64,000 nucleotides of DNA from Chitinilyticum piscinae (GTDB taxonomy: Bacteria > Pseudomonadota > Gammaproteobacteria > Burkholderiales > Chitinibacteraceae), in the NCBI RefSeq assembly GCF_015223195.1, contig NZ_JADFUA010000003.1:1-64000 (forward strand), in the 5' to 3' direction. Under the pieces are notes generated by a model. The model was not told the DNA's origin, did no database searches, and saw only the letters and a list, made by a program, of their open reading frames with translations. Every line of letters begins with the position of its first letter. Position 1 is the first letter of the stretch. The position numbers and the translations under genes were made by a program. Positions 26,407 through 35,717 of this stretch are shown here, piece after piece.

Positions 26407-27750
26407 TTACATCCCCGGCAGCATGCCCTTCATGCCACGCATCAGCTTGGCCATGCCGCCCTTGGAGAACTGCTTCATCATTTTCTGCGTCTGCTCGAAT
26501 TGATTCAGCAGACGATTGACTTCCTGCACCGGCACGCCAGCGCCCGCCGCAATCCGGCGCTTGCGGGATGCCTTGATGAGCTCGGGTTTCTGGCGCTCTT
26601 GCGGGGTCATTGAATTGATGATGCCCTCGATGCGCGCCACCGCCTTGTCGGTCACCTGCCCGGTTGCCGCAGCACTGAGCTGCCCGGGCAGTTTATCCAG
26701 CAGAGCCCCCATCCCCCCCATCTTTTTCATCTGCTGGATCTGCGCCTTGAAATCCTCCAGGTCGAAGCCCTTGCCGGATTTGACCTTCTTCATCATGCGC
26801 AGGGCTTCGGCCTCATCAACCGTCTTCTGCACATCCTCGATCAGCGATAGCACATCGCCCATGCCGAGAATGCGGCTTGCCAGACGGTCGGGGTAAAAAG
26901 GCTCCAACCCGGTGAGCTTTTCCGCAACACCGATGAACTTGATGGGCTTGCCGGTAACCTGACGCACAGAAAGCGCCGCACCACCACGGGCATCACCATC
27001 CATCTTGGTCAGCACCACCCCCGTCAGCGGCAGCGCTTCACTGAATGCCTTGGCGGTATTGACCGCATCCTGCCCCTGCATGGCATCGACAACGAACAGT
27101 GTCTCAACCGGCTTGACTGCCGCGTGCAGCGCCTGGATTTCCTGCATCATGGCTTCGTCAATAGCCAGTCGCCCCGCCGTATCGACAATCAGCACATCAT
27201 GAAAATGCCGCTTGGCATGATCCAGCGCTGCCAGCGCAATATCCACCGGCTTTTGCGCAACATCAGACGGAAACCACTCAACCTCGATTTGCGCTGCCAG
27301 TGTTTTCAGCTGCTCGATCGCCGCGGGACGATAGACGTCTGTCGAGACCAGCAGCACGCGCTTTTTCTGGGACTCTTTCAGCAACTTGGCCAGCTTGCCG
27401 GACGTCGTCGTCTTGCCAGCCCCCTGCAGACCCGCCATCAGTACGATGGCGGGCGGCTGCGCAGCAAGATTGAGCGCATCATTTTGCTGCCCCATGAGAC
27501 GGGTCAACTCTTCATGCACCACCCCGATAAAGGCCTGTCCGGGAGTCAGACTACCGACGACCTCTCGCCCCTGAGCCCGCAGCTTGACGTCCGCCACGAA
27601 TTGCTTGACCACCGGCAGCGCCACATCGGCCTCCAGCAAGGCCATGCGCACCTCCCGCATGGCATCCTGAATATTGTCCTCAGTCAGCCGGGCATGGCCG
27701 CGCAGGTTCTTCACGACACCGGAAAGACGTCCGGAGAGATTTTCAAACAT
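26407..27750 (-). CDS. ffh: signal recognition particle protein Ffh
   Basis: Ffh binds 4.5S RNA and signal sequences of nascent inner-membrane proteins. The 447-residue protein has the N domain, the GTPase domain with [18 protein letters not shown] (P-loop near residue 105), DTAGRL and [10 protein letters not shown], and the methionine-rich M domain ending [21 protein letters not shown] 27750 is preceded by a TTG two codons earlier that is not needed. It is transcribed away from the CcsA-like gene. Confidence 0.98.
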   Translation of the reverse strand: MFENLSGRLSGVVKNLRGHARLTEDNIQDAMREVRMALLEADVALPVVKQFVADVKLRAQGREVVGSLTPGQAFIGVVHEELTRLMGQQNDALNLAAQPPAIVLMAGLQGAGKTTTSGKLAKLLKESQKKRVLLVSTDVYRPAAIEQLKTLAAQIEVEWFPSDVAQKPVDIALAALDHAKRHFHDVLIVDTAGRLAIDEAMMQEIQALHAAVKPVETLFVVDAMQGQDAVNTAKAFSEALPLTGVVLTKMDGDARGGAALSVRQVTGKPIKFIGVAEKLTGLEPFYPDRLASRILGMGDVLSLIEDVQKTVDEAEALRMMKKVKSGKGFDLEDFKAQIQQMKKMGGMGALLDKLPGQLSAAATGQVTDKAVARIEGIINSMTPQERQKPELIKASRKRRIAAGAGVPVQEVNRLLNQFEQTQKMMKQFSKGGMAKLMRGMKGMLPGM

Positions 27751-27850
27751 GGGCAAGTCCTGTCAAAAACGGGAGCACTTCACCAGGACACGGCCCGGCA
27801 ACGCTCTGTTACTATGCATACTTCCGCCATTCTACCTTGAAGCAGCTTCC

Positions 27851-28651
27851 GTGACTTGGTTTGCACTGATCGCACTCATCAGCTACAGCGCTTTATGCTG
27901 GCGATATAGCTCAGCCCTGCGCACCCCTGCCGCAACGCCCGCCAGCAAGGCCATGACTTTGACCCTGGGACTGGCAATGGCCTGCCACACGCTCTATCAG
28001 CTGGGAAATTTCTACAGTTACCCGTGGCACTTCGGCGCAGCCGAGGCACTAAGCCTGACCGGATTGTTATCGATCCTTCTCTATTTTTCCCTGCGCCCCA
28101 TTCTGCAACTCAAGGGTATTGAATATCCCCTGTGCGCATTCAGTGGATCAGCACTGGCGCTCAGCCTGCTATTACCTACCGGGCACCCGATCAACCCTCA
28201 GCAGGAATGGCTGGTCAAGCTTCACTTTGCCACGGCGGTATTATCACAGCCATTGCTGATCAACGCAGCGGGAATTGCCCTGTTAATCAAATTCAGTGAC
28301 CGGCGCCTGCATCACCCGCACCGACTTGGTGCACTGCAAAACCTGCCTCCAGTACTAACCCTCGAGCGCTTGCTGTTCTTGATTGTATCCATCACCTTTG
28401 TCACTCTGACCATTACCCTGGGAAGCGGCATCGCCCACCTCAGCCAGTCAAGCCACAGCGGCGGACTCCTGAATCACAAAGTGTTATTTTCTTTGGCCGC
28501 ATGGCTCACACTGGCCGCCCTGCTATTCGGCCACCACCGCCTTGGCTGGCGCGGCAGAAAAGCCGCCAACCTGACACTCACGGGGACAGTTCTGTTATTG
28601 CTTGGCTACATTGGCAGCCGTCTTGTACTCGAGGCCATCCTGCGCCGCTGA
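27851..28651 (+). CDS. CcsA/HemX-like cytochrome c assembly membrane protein
   Basis: The 266-residue protein has about eight hydrophobic helices and the cytochrome c assembly family pattern, including conserved His in LVKLHFATAVLSQPLL, ITLGSGIAHL and LLNHKVLFSLAAWLTLAALLFGHHRLGWRGRKA. Related proteins next to ffh are common in betaproteobacteria. A role in haem delivery is inferred from family only; no other cytochrome c maturation gene is nearby. It starts with a GTG (27851) with no good ribosome binding site; earlier frame extension overlaps ffh's start and is not hydrophobic. Confidence 0.78.
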   Translation: MTWFALIALISYSALCWRYSSALRTPAATPASKAMTLTLGLAMACHTLYQLGNFYSYPWHFGAAEALSLTGLLSILLYFSLRPILQLKGIEYPLCAFSGSALALSLLLPTGHPINPQQEWLVKLHFATAVLSQPLLINAAGIALLIKFSDRRLHHPHRLGALQNLPPVLTLERLLFLIVSITFVTLTITLGSGIAHLSQSSHSGGLLNHKVLFSLAAWLTLAALLFGHHRLGWRGRKAANLTLTGTVLLLLGYIGSRLVLEAILRR

Positions 28652-28804
28652 GAATCACAAGTATTGCAAAGTTGACTCATTACGCCCCTCGCGGGTTATG
28701 CCTTGCTGTAATCATTCTGCTAGACTGAAACGAAGCATTGTATTTGCCGGCATTTTGCCCGCAGTCAACTGAAGCAATTTCTTGCCGCGGAGACGCATAC
28801 CCCC

Positions 28805-30505
28805 ATGAGCGCAGCACCACTTTCTGGCCTGGCCAGATTACTGGTTCAGCACGGCCGTCTGAACGAGGCAGACGCTATCGCGCTGCAATCCGCCGCAACC
28901 ACCGCAAAAAGCAGTTTTGTCGAACAGCTGCGTTCAAGCAAAAAACTGAGCGCCGGAGAAGTTGCAGAATTTTCCGCCCAGACTTTTGGCTATCCCCTGC
29001 TAGACCTCTCCCAGTTTGATCCGAGCTACGTTCCGCCGGGCGTGCTGGACAACAAGATCATGACCGCGCAACGGATTGTTCCGCTCTACAAGCGCGGCAA
29101 TGCCAAGCTCTTTATCGGCATATCAGACATTACCAATCTGCAGGCAATCGAAGAAGTGCGCTTCCAGACTGGCCTGCAGGTCGAACCGATTGTCGTCGAA
29201 GACGACAAGCTGGCCAAACTGCTGGACCAACTGGTCGAAGCGAGCGGAGCAAAACTCAAAGACCTGATGGTTGATGAATCATCGCTTGATATTTCGAGCG
29301 GTGACGAGCCACAGGAAGAAGCAGCCAATGCCGAAGTTGATGACGCCCCCATCGTCAAATACATCCAGAAAGTACTGATGGATGCCATCCAGGAAGGGGC
29401 CTCCGACATTCACTTCGAGCCCTATGAGAAATTCTACCGAATCCGTTATCGCAAGGACGGCATTCTGCGCGAAGTAGCGCAACCTCCCCTGGCAATTCGC
29501 GACAAGATCGCCTCGCGCATCAAAGTCATTTCCAAGCTCGACATCTCGGAAAAGCGCATTCCGCAAGATGGCCGGATGAAGCTGGTACTGAGCAAGAACC
29601 GCGCAATTGACTTCCGGGTATCCACTTTGCCAACCCTGCATGGCGAAAAAATCTGTATGCGGATTCTGGACCCGTCATCCGCCACCCTCGGGATTGATGC
29701 ACTCGGGTATGAACCGGACCAAAAGCAAGCCCTGCTGGACGCCGTGCATCGCCCATATGGCATGGTGCTGGTTACCGGCCCGACCGGTTCCGGCAAAACG
29801 GTATCACTCTATACTTGCCTGAACATCCTGAACGAACCCGGCATCAACATCTCGACTGCAGAAGATCCAGCCGAAATCAATTTGGCGGGCATTAATCAAG
29901 TCAACGTGAACGACAAAGCAGGACTGACCTTCTCCTCCGCACTGAAAGCATTCCTTCGCCAAGATCCAGACGTGATCATGGTGGGGGAAATCCGGGATCT
30001 GGAAACAGCAGACATTGCGATTAAGGCCGCACAAACTGGCCATATGGTCTTCTCGACCCTGCACACCAATGACGCACCAGGCACCCTCACCCGCCTTATG
30101 AACATGGGTGTTGCACCATTCAATATCGCCTCTTCAGTTATCCTGATTACCGCCCAGCGACTCGCCAGACGACTTTGCAGCTGCAAAGCACCGGTCGAAA
30201 TTCCACGCGAAGCACTGTTACAGGCTGGATTCAAGGAAGAAGAACTGGACGGCAGCTGGACACCATACCGCCCTGTTGGCTGCGACATCTGCAAAGGCTC
30301 CGGCTATAAAGGCCGCGTAGGCATTTACCAGGTCATGCCCATCTCGGATGAAATGAACCGCATCATCATGAAGAACGGCACCGCCATCGATATCGCGGAT
30401 CAGGCTCGTCGCGAAGGAGTTCGCGATTTGCGAACCTCTGGCCTGTGGAAAGTCCGCCAAGGCATGACCTCGCTCGAAGAAATCATGGCCTGCACCAACG
30501 AGTAA
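28805..30505 (+). CDS. pilB: type IV pilus assembly ATPase PilB
   Basis: PilB powers pilus extension. The 566-residue protein has the GspE/PilB N-terminal domain, Walker A GPTGSGKT (about residues 325-332), the Asp box, Walker B DPDVIMVGEIRD (about 387-398), the His box TLHTNDAPGTLTRLMNMG, and a zinc-binding cysteine set (CSC...GCDICKGSGYKGR) near the C-terminus. It heads pilB-pilC-pilD, 27 bases before pilC. The upstream 153-base gap has no strong promoter match that I can defend. Confidence 0.97.
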   Translation: MSAAPLSGLARLLVQHGRLNEADAIALQSAATTAKSSFVEQLRSSKKLSAGEVAEFSAQTFGYPLLDLSQFDPSYVPPGVLDNKIMTAQRIVPLYKRGNAKLFIGISDITNLQAIEEVRFQTGLQVEPIVVEDDKLAKLLDQLVEASGAKLKDLMVDESSLDISSGDEPQEEAANAEVDDAPIVKYIQKVLMDAIQEGASDIHFEPYEKFYRIRYRKDGILREVAQPPLAIRDKIASRIKVISKLDISEKRIPQDGRMKLVLSKNRAIDFRVSTLPTLHGEKICMRILDPSSATLGIDALGYEPDQKQALLDAVHRPYGMVLVTGPTGSGKTVSLYTCLNILNEPGINISTAEDPAEINLAGINQVNVNDKAGLTFSSALKAFLRQDPDVIMVGEIRDLETADIAIKAAQTGHMVFSTLHTNDAPGTLTRLMNMGVAPFNIASSVILITAQRLARRLCSCKAPVEIPREALLQAGFKEEELDGSWTPYRPVGCDICKGSGYKGRVGIYQVMPISDEMNRIIMKNGTAIDIADQARREGVRDLRTSGLWKVRQGMTSLEEIMACTNE

Positions 30506-30532
30506 ACCAACGCATAACCGCTAGGAAAATTT

Positions 30533-31759
30533 ATGGCTACCCCGAGAAAAGCCCCAGTGATCAAGGAATTTACCTTCCAGTGGGAAGGCAAAGACCGCAC
30601 AGGAAAAACCGTGCGCGGTGAAATGCGTGCCGCCGGAGAGAATTTGGTACGCAGCACGCTGCGCCGCCAGGGCATCAATGTCGTGCGTATCAAGAAGCAA
30701 CGCATGAGCACAGGCCGCTCGATCAGCGAGCAGGACATCACCATGTTCACGCGACAGATGGCCACCATGCTTAAATCTGGCGTACCATTACTCACCGCCT
30801 TTGACATCGTCGCCAAAGGCCACAGCAATCCCTCGGTGACCAAGTTGCTGATGGAGATCAAAACCGATATTGAAACCGGCTCCTCTCTCACTACCGCCTT
30901 CAGAAAACACCCGAAGTACTTCGATGCCCTGTATTGCAACCTGGTCCAGGCAGGCGAGCAGGCTGGTATTCTGGACGCCCTGCTCGCGCGGCTAGCCACA
31001 TACAAAGAAAAAATTCTCGCCGTAAAGAAAAAAATTAAATCGGCGATGTTCTACCCAACCGCAGTTATTGTCGCCGCCTTCGTCATCACTGCGGTAATCA
31101 TGATTTTCGTCATCCCCACCTTCAAGGAGCTCTTTGAAGGCTTTGGCGCCGAACTCCCTGGCCCGACGCAAATCGTCATCAATATTTCCGATGCATTTAT
31201 CAATTACTGGTACCTGATTTTTGGTGGGATTGGTGGGGGCATTTATGCCTTCCTGACACTCTGGAAACGCAGTGAAACCATGCAAATTGCCATGGATCGA
31301 TGGCTACTGAAACTACCAGTCGTAGGAGAAATCATACGCCAGGCCACCATTGCACGCTGGGCCCGAACCTGCGCAACCATGTTCGCCGCAGGCGTACCGC
31401 TTGTTGAGTCACTGGATTCGGTCGGGGGCGCCTCGGGCAACTACGTTTATCGCATCGCCACAAAGAAGATTCAATCCGAGGTCAGCTCAGGCACCAGCCT
31501 GACCATCGCAATGCAGAACAGCAATGTCTTCCCCAATATGGTTCTGCAAATGGTTTCGATCGGCGAAGAATCAGGCTCGCTCGACGCTATGCTAGGCAAA
31601 GTGGCCGACTATTATGAAGATGAAGTAGATAACGCAGTTGAAGCGATGTCCAGCCTGATGGAGCCCATTATCATGGTCGTATTGGGCACACTGATCGGCG
31701 GCCTTGTTATTGCAATGTACTTGCCAATCTTCAAAATGGGTGCCGCCGTTGGTGGTTGA
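30533..31759 (+). CDS. pilC: type IV pilus inner-membrane platform protein PilC
   Basis: PilC is the inner-membrane platform that couples PilB to pilin assembly. The 408-residue product has two GspF repeats (about residues 75-200 and 278-400), each starting with FTRQMATMLKSGVPLL or RWARTCATMFAAGVPLVESL, and three membrane helices. AGGAAA precedes the ATG. Its last codons overlap the likely GTG start of pilD, and its stop is two bases before the ATG/poly-C sequence discussed under pilD. Confidence 0.97.
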   Translation: MATPRKAPVIKEFTFQWEGKDRTGKTVRGEMRAAGENLVRSTLRRQGINVVRIKKQRMSTGRSISEQDITMFTRQMATMLKSGVPLLTAFDIVAKGHSNPSVTKLLMEIKTDIETGSSLTTAFRKHPKYFDALYCNLVQAGEQAGILDALLARLATYKEKILAVKKKIKSAMFYPTAVIVAAFVITAVIMIFVIPTFKELFEGFGAELPGPTQIVINISDAFINYWYLIFGGIGGGIYAFLTLWKRSETMQIAMDRWLLKLPVVGEIIRQATIARWARTCATMFAAGVPLVESLDSVGGASGNYVYRIATKKIQSEVSSGTSLTIAMQNSNVFPNMVLQMVSIGEESGSLDAMLGKVADYYEDEVDNAVEAMSSLMEPIIMVVLGTLIGGLVIAMYLPIFKMGAAVGG

Positions 31760-32612
31760 TAATGCCCCCCCCCCCCTTGTCGCATTCGGGGCGCTGATTG
31801 CTCTTCTGGGTCTGTGCATTGGCAGCTTTCTGAACGTAGTCATTCACCGGCTCCCCATCATGATGGAGCGCAACTTCCGTCATGAATGCAGCCTGCTTGA
31901 TCAGGAACCCGCAGAGGAAAGCGCGCCCGCTGAGCGCTACAATCTCTGCACCCCCCGCTCAGCCTGCCCCAAGTGCGGCCACCAGATCTGCGCACTGGAG
32001 AATATCCCGGTGATCAGCTGGTGCATGCTAAGGGGCAAATGCCGCAACTGTCGCAGCCCAATCAGTCCGCGTTACCCGGCAGTCGAATTGCTGACGGGCA
32101 TCATTTCCGGATTACTGGCCTGGCAACTCGGCCCCGGGATTCCTCTGGCCGGTGCATTGGTATTTTGCTGGTTCCTGATTGCCCTCACGTTCATTGATCT
32201 TGACACCTATCTGTTGCCGGACGACTTGACCCTGCCCTTGCTGTGGTGTGGCCTTCTGATCAATCTCCAGGGGACATTCTGCAGCCTAGGCGCCGCTGTC
32301 GTCGGTGCTGCAGCCGGCTATTTACTACTGTGGTCCGTGTACTGGTTGTTCAAACTGGCGACCGGTAAAGAGGGCATGGGTTATGGGGACTTCAAACTAC
32401 TTGCTGCACTTGGCGCATGGCTGGGATGGCAAAGTCTGCCAGGCATTCTGCTGCTATCGTCTTTGTCTGGCGCGATTATTGGCATCGTCACCGCATTAAG
32501 CCGAGGACGCAGCCTCAGCAAGCCAATTCCTTTTGGCCCTTATCTTGCCATAGCTGGCGCGATTTCCATGTTTGGCGGCCAATATGTGCAGCAACTGTTC
32601 TTCCCGACATAA
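31752..32612 (+). CDS. pilD: prepilin peptidase PilD, with poly-C at its start
   Basis: PilD cleaves and N-methylates prepilins. The 286 residues from the in-frame GTG at 31752 include LCIGSFLNVVIHRLP, the zinc tetracysteine (CPKCGHQI...CRNC), and the two catalytic Asp regions IDLDTYLLPDD and GMGYGDFKLLAALGAW. The only nearby ATG (31762) has a GGTGG ribosome binding site but is followed by 12 C and is out of frame: it would give an 11-codon peptide. With 10 or 13 C the same ATG would read MP(P)nLVAFGALIALLG, matching the length of Neisseria PilD. Either the GTG is used or the tract varies. coaE follows three bases later. Confidence 0.9.
   Translation: MVDNAPPPLVAFGALIALLGLCIGSFLNVVIHRLPIMMERNFRHECSLLDQEPAEESAPAERYNLCTPRSACPKCGHQICALENIPVISWCMLRGKCRNCRSPISPRYPAVELLTGIISGLLAWQLGPGIPLAGALVFCWFLIALTFIDLDTYLLPDDLTLPLLWCGLLINLQGTFCSLGAAVVGAAAGYLLLWSVYWLFKLATGKEGMGYGDFKLLAALGAWLGWQSLPGILLLSSLSGAIIGIVTALSRGRSLSKPIPFGPYLAIAGAISMFGGQYVQQLFFPT
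31765..31776 (+). repeat. 12-cytosine homopolymer at the pilD start
   Basis: Twelve consecutive C directly follow the ATG at 31762. Tracts of this length are prone to slipped-strand mispairing and also to sequencing error. Its location at a start codon makes it a possible on/off switch for pilD. Confidence 0.9.
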
Positions 32613-32615
32613 GAA

Positions 32616-33215
32616 ATGCTGATCGTCGGCATGACTGGCGGCATCGGCAGTGGCAAATCGACTGCGGCCGAGCTTTTTGCCAAACAAGGGGCTCCGGTTA
32701 TTGATGCAGACCAGATCGCCCACCAACTGACAGGCAAAGCAAGCCCGGCCACCGAATCCATCGCAAAACAACTGGGCGAGCATTGGCTCGACAAGCATCG
32801 GGCGCTGAACAGAAGCTATGCCAGGCAGCAGATTTTCACCGATCCGCAGCTAAAGGCGCGACTCGAGCAGATACTTCACCCGCTCATCCTGAGCAGAATT
32901 CAAGACTGGTTGGCCGAGCAAACCTTTCCCTACGCCATCATTGTTGTACCCTTGCTGCTGGAGATCCCATCATTTCACGCACTTGCACAGCGAAGCTTGC
33001 TGATCGACTGCCCAGAAGCACTGCAGATACAGCGCGTAGCAGCCCGTAGCGGCCTATCCACCGAGGAAATCCAGCGCATCATTGCCAGCCAGATGCCGGC
33101 AGAGGATAAACGCCAATTGTGCAGCGATATCATCAGCAACCAAGGGAGTGTTGATACGCTGCGAAAAGCCATAGAAACGTTGCACGAGCGCTATTTATTA
33201 CTAGGGAAAGCCTGA
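32616..33215 (+). CDS. coaE: dephospho-CoA kinase
   Basis: CoaE phosphorylates dephospho-CoA in the last step of CoA synthesis. The 199-residue protein has the P-loop GMTGGIGSGKST (residues 5-16), the DADQIAHQLT motif and the lid region. It lies three bases after pilD, the arrangement seen in Neisseria and many proteobacteria, and ahead of zapD. Lid and CoA-binding residues appear complete. Confidence 0.97.
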   Translation: MLIVGMTGGIGSGKSTAAELFAKQGAPVIDADQIAHQLTGKASPATESIAKQLGEHWLDKHRALNRSYARQQIFTDPQLKARLEQILHPLILSRIQDWLAEQTFPYAIIVVPLLLEIPSFHALAQRSLLIDCPEALQIQRVAARSGLSTEEIQRIIASQMPAEDKRQLCSDIISNQGSVDTLRKAIETLHERYLLLGKA

Positions 33216-33216
33216 C

Positions 33217-33270
33217 ATGGGTTTTCAAATCGCTGACCTTGCTGCAGAATTGCGCATCATCCCAAGGTGA
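33217..33270 (+). CDS. possible 17-codon leader ORF before zapD
   Basis: ATG at 33217, one base after the coaE stop, opens a frame of 17 residues (MGFQIADLAAELRIIPR) whose TGA lies within the AAGGTGA that serves as the zapD ribosome binding site. A GGGAAAG sequence precedes it. Translation could hold or open the zapD start region. Nothing shows that it is made, and the peptide has no known relative. Confidence 0.25.
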   Translation: MGFQIADLAAELRIIPR

Positions 33271-33277
33271 CCTCACC

Positions 33278-34036
33278 GTGATCAGCTACGAATTCCCTGT
33301 CAACGAACGCATCCGCACCCTGCTGCGCCTAGAGAAGCTCTACGAGCGCACACAGCTGTATGCCGGCAAGGAACACGCTCAGGATCACCATACCGCCTTG
33401 CTGGGTATCTTTGAAATCATGGAAGTCGCCAGCCGCGCGGATCTTAAGTCAGACCTGATCCAGGAACTCGATCGCCAGCGACAAGCACTTGCCGCCCTGC
33501 GGAACAACCCGCAGATTTCCGAAGAGGCGCTCGAACGGGTTCTGCAGGATATCGAAAGTACTCACGCCAAACTGCTCGACATGACCGGCAAGTTTGGCCA
33601 GTACCTGCGCGAAAACGAATGGCTGATGGCGATCAAGCAGCGCGTTACCATTCCGGGCGGCGCATGCGAATTCGACCTCCCCTCCTACCACTACTGGCAA
33701 GAACAAGCACCGGAACGCCGCGTTGCCGATCTGGAGCGCTGGCTAAGCCCGCTACTACCGATCAAGCACGGCATCGACATCGTCCTGCGGCTGCTGCGCG
33801 ATTCGGCGCGCACCTCCCATTTCGTTGCCAAGCAAGGCAATTTCCAGCAAATGTCCGGGGGCAAAACCGTTCAGCTGCTGAAAATCATGCTGCCCGGTGA
33901 CACGCCTGCCGTACCCGAACTCTCCGCCAATCGCTACGCAATCAATATCCGCTTTGTAGTTCCATCCACCTCCGGCGAACGCTCGCGGCAAATTGAAGCG
34001 GACATCCCCTTCACACTGGCGTATTGCAACCTTTGA
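33278..34036 (+). CDS. zapD: cell division protein ZapD
   Basis: ZapD crosslinks FtsZ filaments at the division ring. The 252-residue product from the GTG at 33278 starts ISYEFPVNERIRTLLRLEKL, aligning with the start of E. coli ZapD (the second half of its N-terminal helix bundle), and ends with the beta-rich ANRYAINIRFV...DIPFTLAYCNL. There is no ATG in frame; AAGGTGA lies about nine bases upstream. The usual yacG downstream neighbour is missing here. Confidence 0.93.
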   Translation: MISYEFPVNERIRTLLRLEKLYERTQLYAGKEHAQDHHTALLGIFEIMEVASRADLKSDLIQELDRQRQALAALRNNPQISEEALERVLQDIESTHAKLLDMTGKFGQYLRENEWLMAIKQRVTIPGGACEFDLPSYHYWQEQAPERRVADLERWLSPLLPIKHGIDIVLRLLRDSARTSHFVAKQGNFQQMSGGKTVQLLKIMLPGDTPAVPELSANRYAINIRFVVPSTSGERSRQIEADIPFTLAYCNL

Positions 34037-34119
34037 CCCTGCAACATTAGCTTCATCGCAGCGCAATCAGCCCGTCACACGTACCAGCTACTGTCTCCGC
34101 ATCACAAGGAGAACCTGCC

Positions 34120-34875
34120 ATGCTGGAACTGCACGCATCACGCCCGGCCCGCAACCTTGATCAACTCAAGACCCGGCTTGCCGAACACCCTGATGATATT
34201 CTTGCGGCCCAGAAACTGCGATACCGGGTCTTTGCCGATGAGATGGGAGCCCGCCTGAATACGCGACACCCCGGAATTGATCAGGATTTTTTTGACAGCT
34301 ATTGCGAGCACCTGCTGGTGCACGACGAACACAGCGGGGAAGTCGTCGGCACTTACCGCATTCTCCCCCCCCATCAGGCACGCAAAGTCGGCTCGTATTA
34401 CAGTGAAACGGAATTCGACCTCACCCGGCTGCAGCATCTGCGTCACCAGATGGTTGAACTGGGTCGATCCTGTGTACATCCCGACTACCGCTCCGGCGCC
34501 ACGATTGCCATGCTGTGGAGCGGACTGGCCGAATACATGCATCGCAACCGTTTTGAATACCTCATCGGCTGCGTGAGTGTATCGTTACGGGATGGCGGTC
34601 AGCTGGCGACGGCCTTGCGCCACCACATGCTGGATAAAGCTCATGCACCAATAGAGTGGCGAGTTTTTCCTCGCCACCCGCTTAGCCTGCTACCCGGGCG
34701 GCAGGATCTCGCGTCACTGGATGTTCCGCCACTGGTCAAAGGCTATTTGCGTGCCGGAGCCATGGTCTGCGGTGAACCTGCCTGGGATCCAGACTTCAAT
34801 ACGGCGGACTTCCTGATGATACTACCCATGAGCCGGCTCAATCCGCGCTATGCGCGCCACTTTTTGCGCTCATGA
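34120..34875 (+). CDS. olsB: ornithine-acyl[ACP] N-acyltransferase-like (OlsB)
   Basis: The 251-residue protein matches the OlsB family of GNAT-like acyltransferases that attach a 3-hydroxyacyl chain to the alpha-amino group of ornithine. Motifs are AAQKLRYRVFADEMGARL, GTYRILPPHQARKVGSYYSETEFDL, ELGRSCVHPDYRSGATIAMLWSGLAEYM and LIGCVSVSL. With olsA, which overlaps its stop by four bases, it would make phosphate-free ornithine lipid. AAGGAG precedes the ATG. An eight-C run lies inside (34365-34372). The substrate is inferred from family, not shown. Confidence 0.87.
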   Translation: MLELHASRPARNLDQLKTRLAEHPDDILAAQKLRYRVFADEMGARLNTRHPGIDQDFFDSYCEHLLVHDEHSGEVVGTYRILPPHQARKVGSYYSETEFDLTRLQHLRHQMVELGRSCVHPDYRSGATIAMLWSGLAEYMHRNRFEYLIGCVSVSLRDGGQLATALRHHMLDKAHAPIEWRVFPRHPLSLLPGRQDLASLDVPPLVKGYLRAGAMVCGEPAWDPDFNTADFLMILPMSRLNPRYARHFLRS

Positions 34876-35717
34876 CCCCCTCCGTCAGCCCAGTCATGCG
34901 CAACATGGTGAAAGCCGGTAGACTTGCCTGCATGTCGACCCTGCTCTCCACCCGAATCATGCTTCGACCTCACCGGGGCACCATTGCGCTGGGCCGGCTT
35001 TGCGCACTGATGTTGCACCTGCTGAAAGGCCTGTGGCTGACATGCACCCGCTACCCCAGACTAGAACGTGCTGAGCAAGCCGCATTGTTGCAACGCTGGT
35101 CCCGCCAGCTACTGGCCACGCTCGGCATAGAGGTACGCCTGCGCGGCCAACTGCCTGCGCAAATGGCGACATGCGGCCAGCTGATTGTGGCCAACCACAT
35201 TTCGTGGCTGGACATCTTCGCCATCAATAGCTGCCGGCCCTCACGTTTTGTCGCCAAATCGGAAATCCGCAACTGGCCGCTGATCGGCACGCTGGTTACA
35301 CGGGCAGGCACACTGTACATCGAACGCGGACGGCAGCGCGCCACCCGCGACACCAAGCAAATCCTTGATCAGCACCTGTGCAGCGGTGACTGCATCGCGT
35401 TTTTCCCGGAAGGCACCACCAGCGACGGCAGCCAGCTCAAGCCATTCCGCGGCGGACTAATCCAGTCCGCCCTGGATCACGGGGTTGCCATCCAGCCCGT
35501 CCTGCTGCAGTACCGCAACCAGCATGGCCTACGCAGCATGGCTGCAGCCTATATCGACGACGTTTCCCTGCTTTCCTGCATCTGGCAACTGGCATACGAG
35601 CCGCGCACCATTGTCGAGCTGGAGTTCCTCGCGCCGCGTAGTGGCCTGCCGCAATCGCGCAAGGAAATCACCCGGTTGATCGAAGAAGAAATGCGCCAGT
35701 CCTTGCAAGCCTGCTAA
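34872..35717 (+). CDS. olsA: lyso-ornithine lipid acyltransferase-like (OlsA/PlsC fold)
   Basis: The 281-residue product has the PlsC acyltransferase motifs NHISWLDIF (motif I, His and Asp) and FPEGTTSDG (motif III) with a hydrophobic N-terminal region. Pairing with olsB by the ATGA overlap favours lyso-ornithine lipid O-acyltransferase over a lysophosphatidate acyltransferase, but the two share the fold. The stop TAA overlaps the TAG of the convergent rnhA. Confidence 0.85.
   Translation: MTPSVSPVMRNMVKAGRLACMSTLLSTRIMLRPHRGTIALGRLCALMLHLLKGLWLTCTRYPRLERAEQAALLQRWSRQLLATLGIEVRLRGQLPAQMATCGQLIVANHISWLDIFAINSCRPSRFVAKSEIRNWPLIGTLVTRAGTLYIERGRQRATRDTKQILDQHLCSGDCIAFFPEGTTSDGSQLKPFRGGLIQSALDHGVAIQPVLLQYRNQHGLRSMAAAYIDDVSLLSCIWQLAYEPRTIVELEFLAPRSGLPQSRKEITRLIEEEMRQSLQAC

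Noticed and set aside
31762-31797. ATG 31762 as the normal start of a separate small gene
   Set aside because: The frame stops after 11 codons and encodes mostly Pro; it only makes sense as the shifted pilD start.
34365-34372. Eight-C run in olsB as another phase-variable tract
   Set aside because: Eight C within a normal coding frame is short and in frame here; there is no alternative start or frame that suggests switching.
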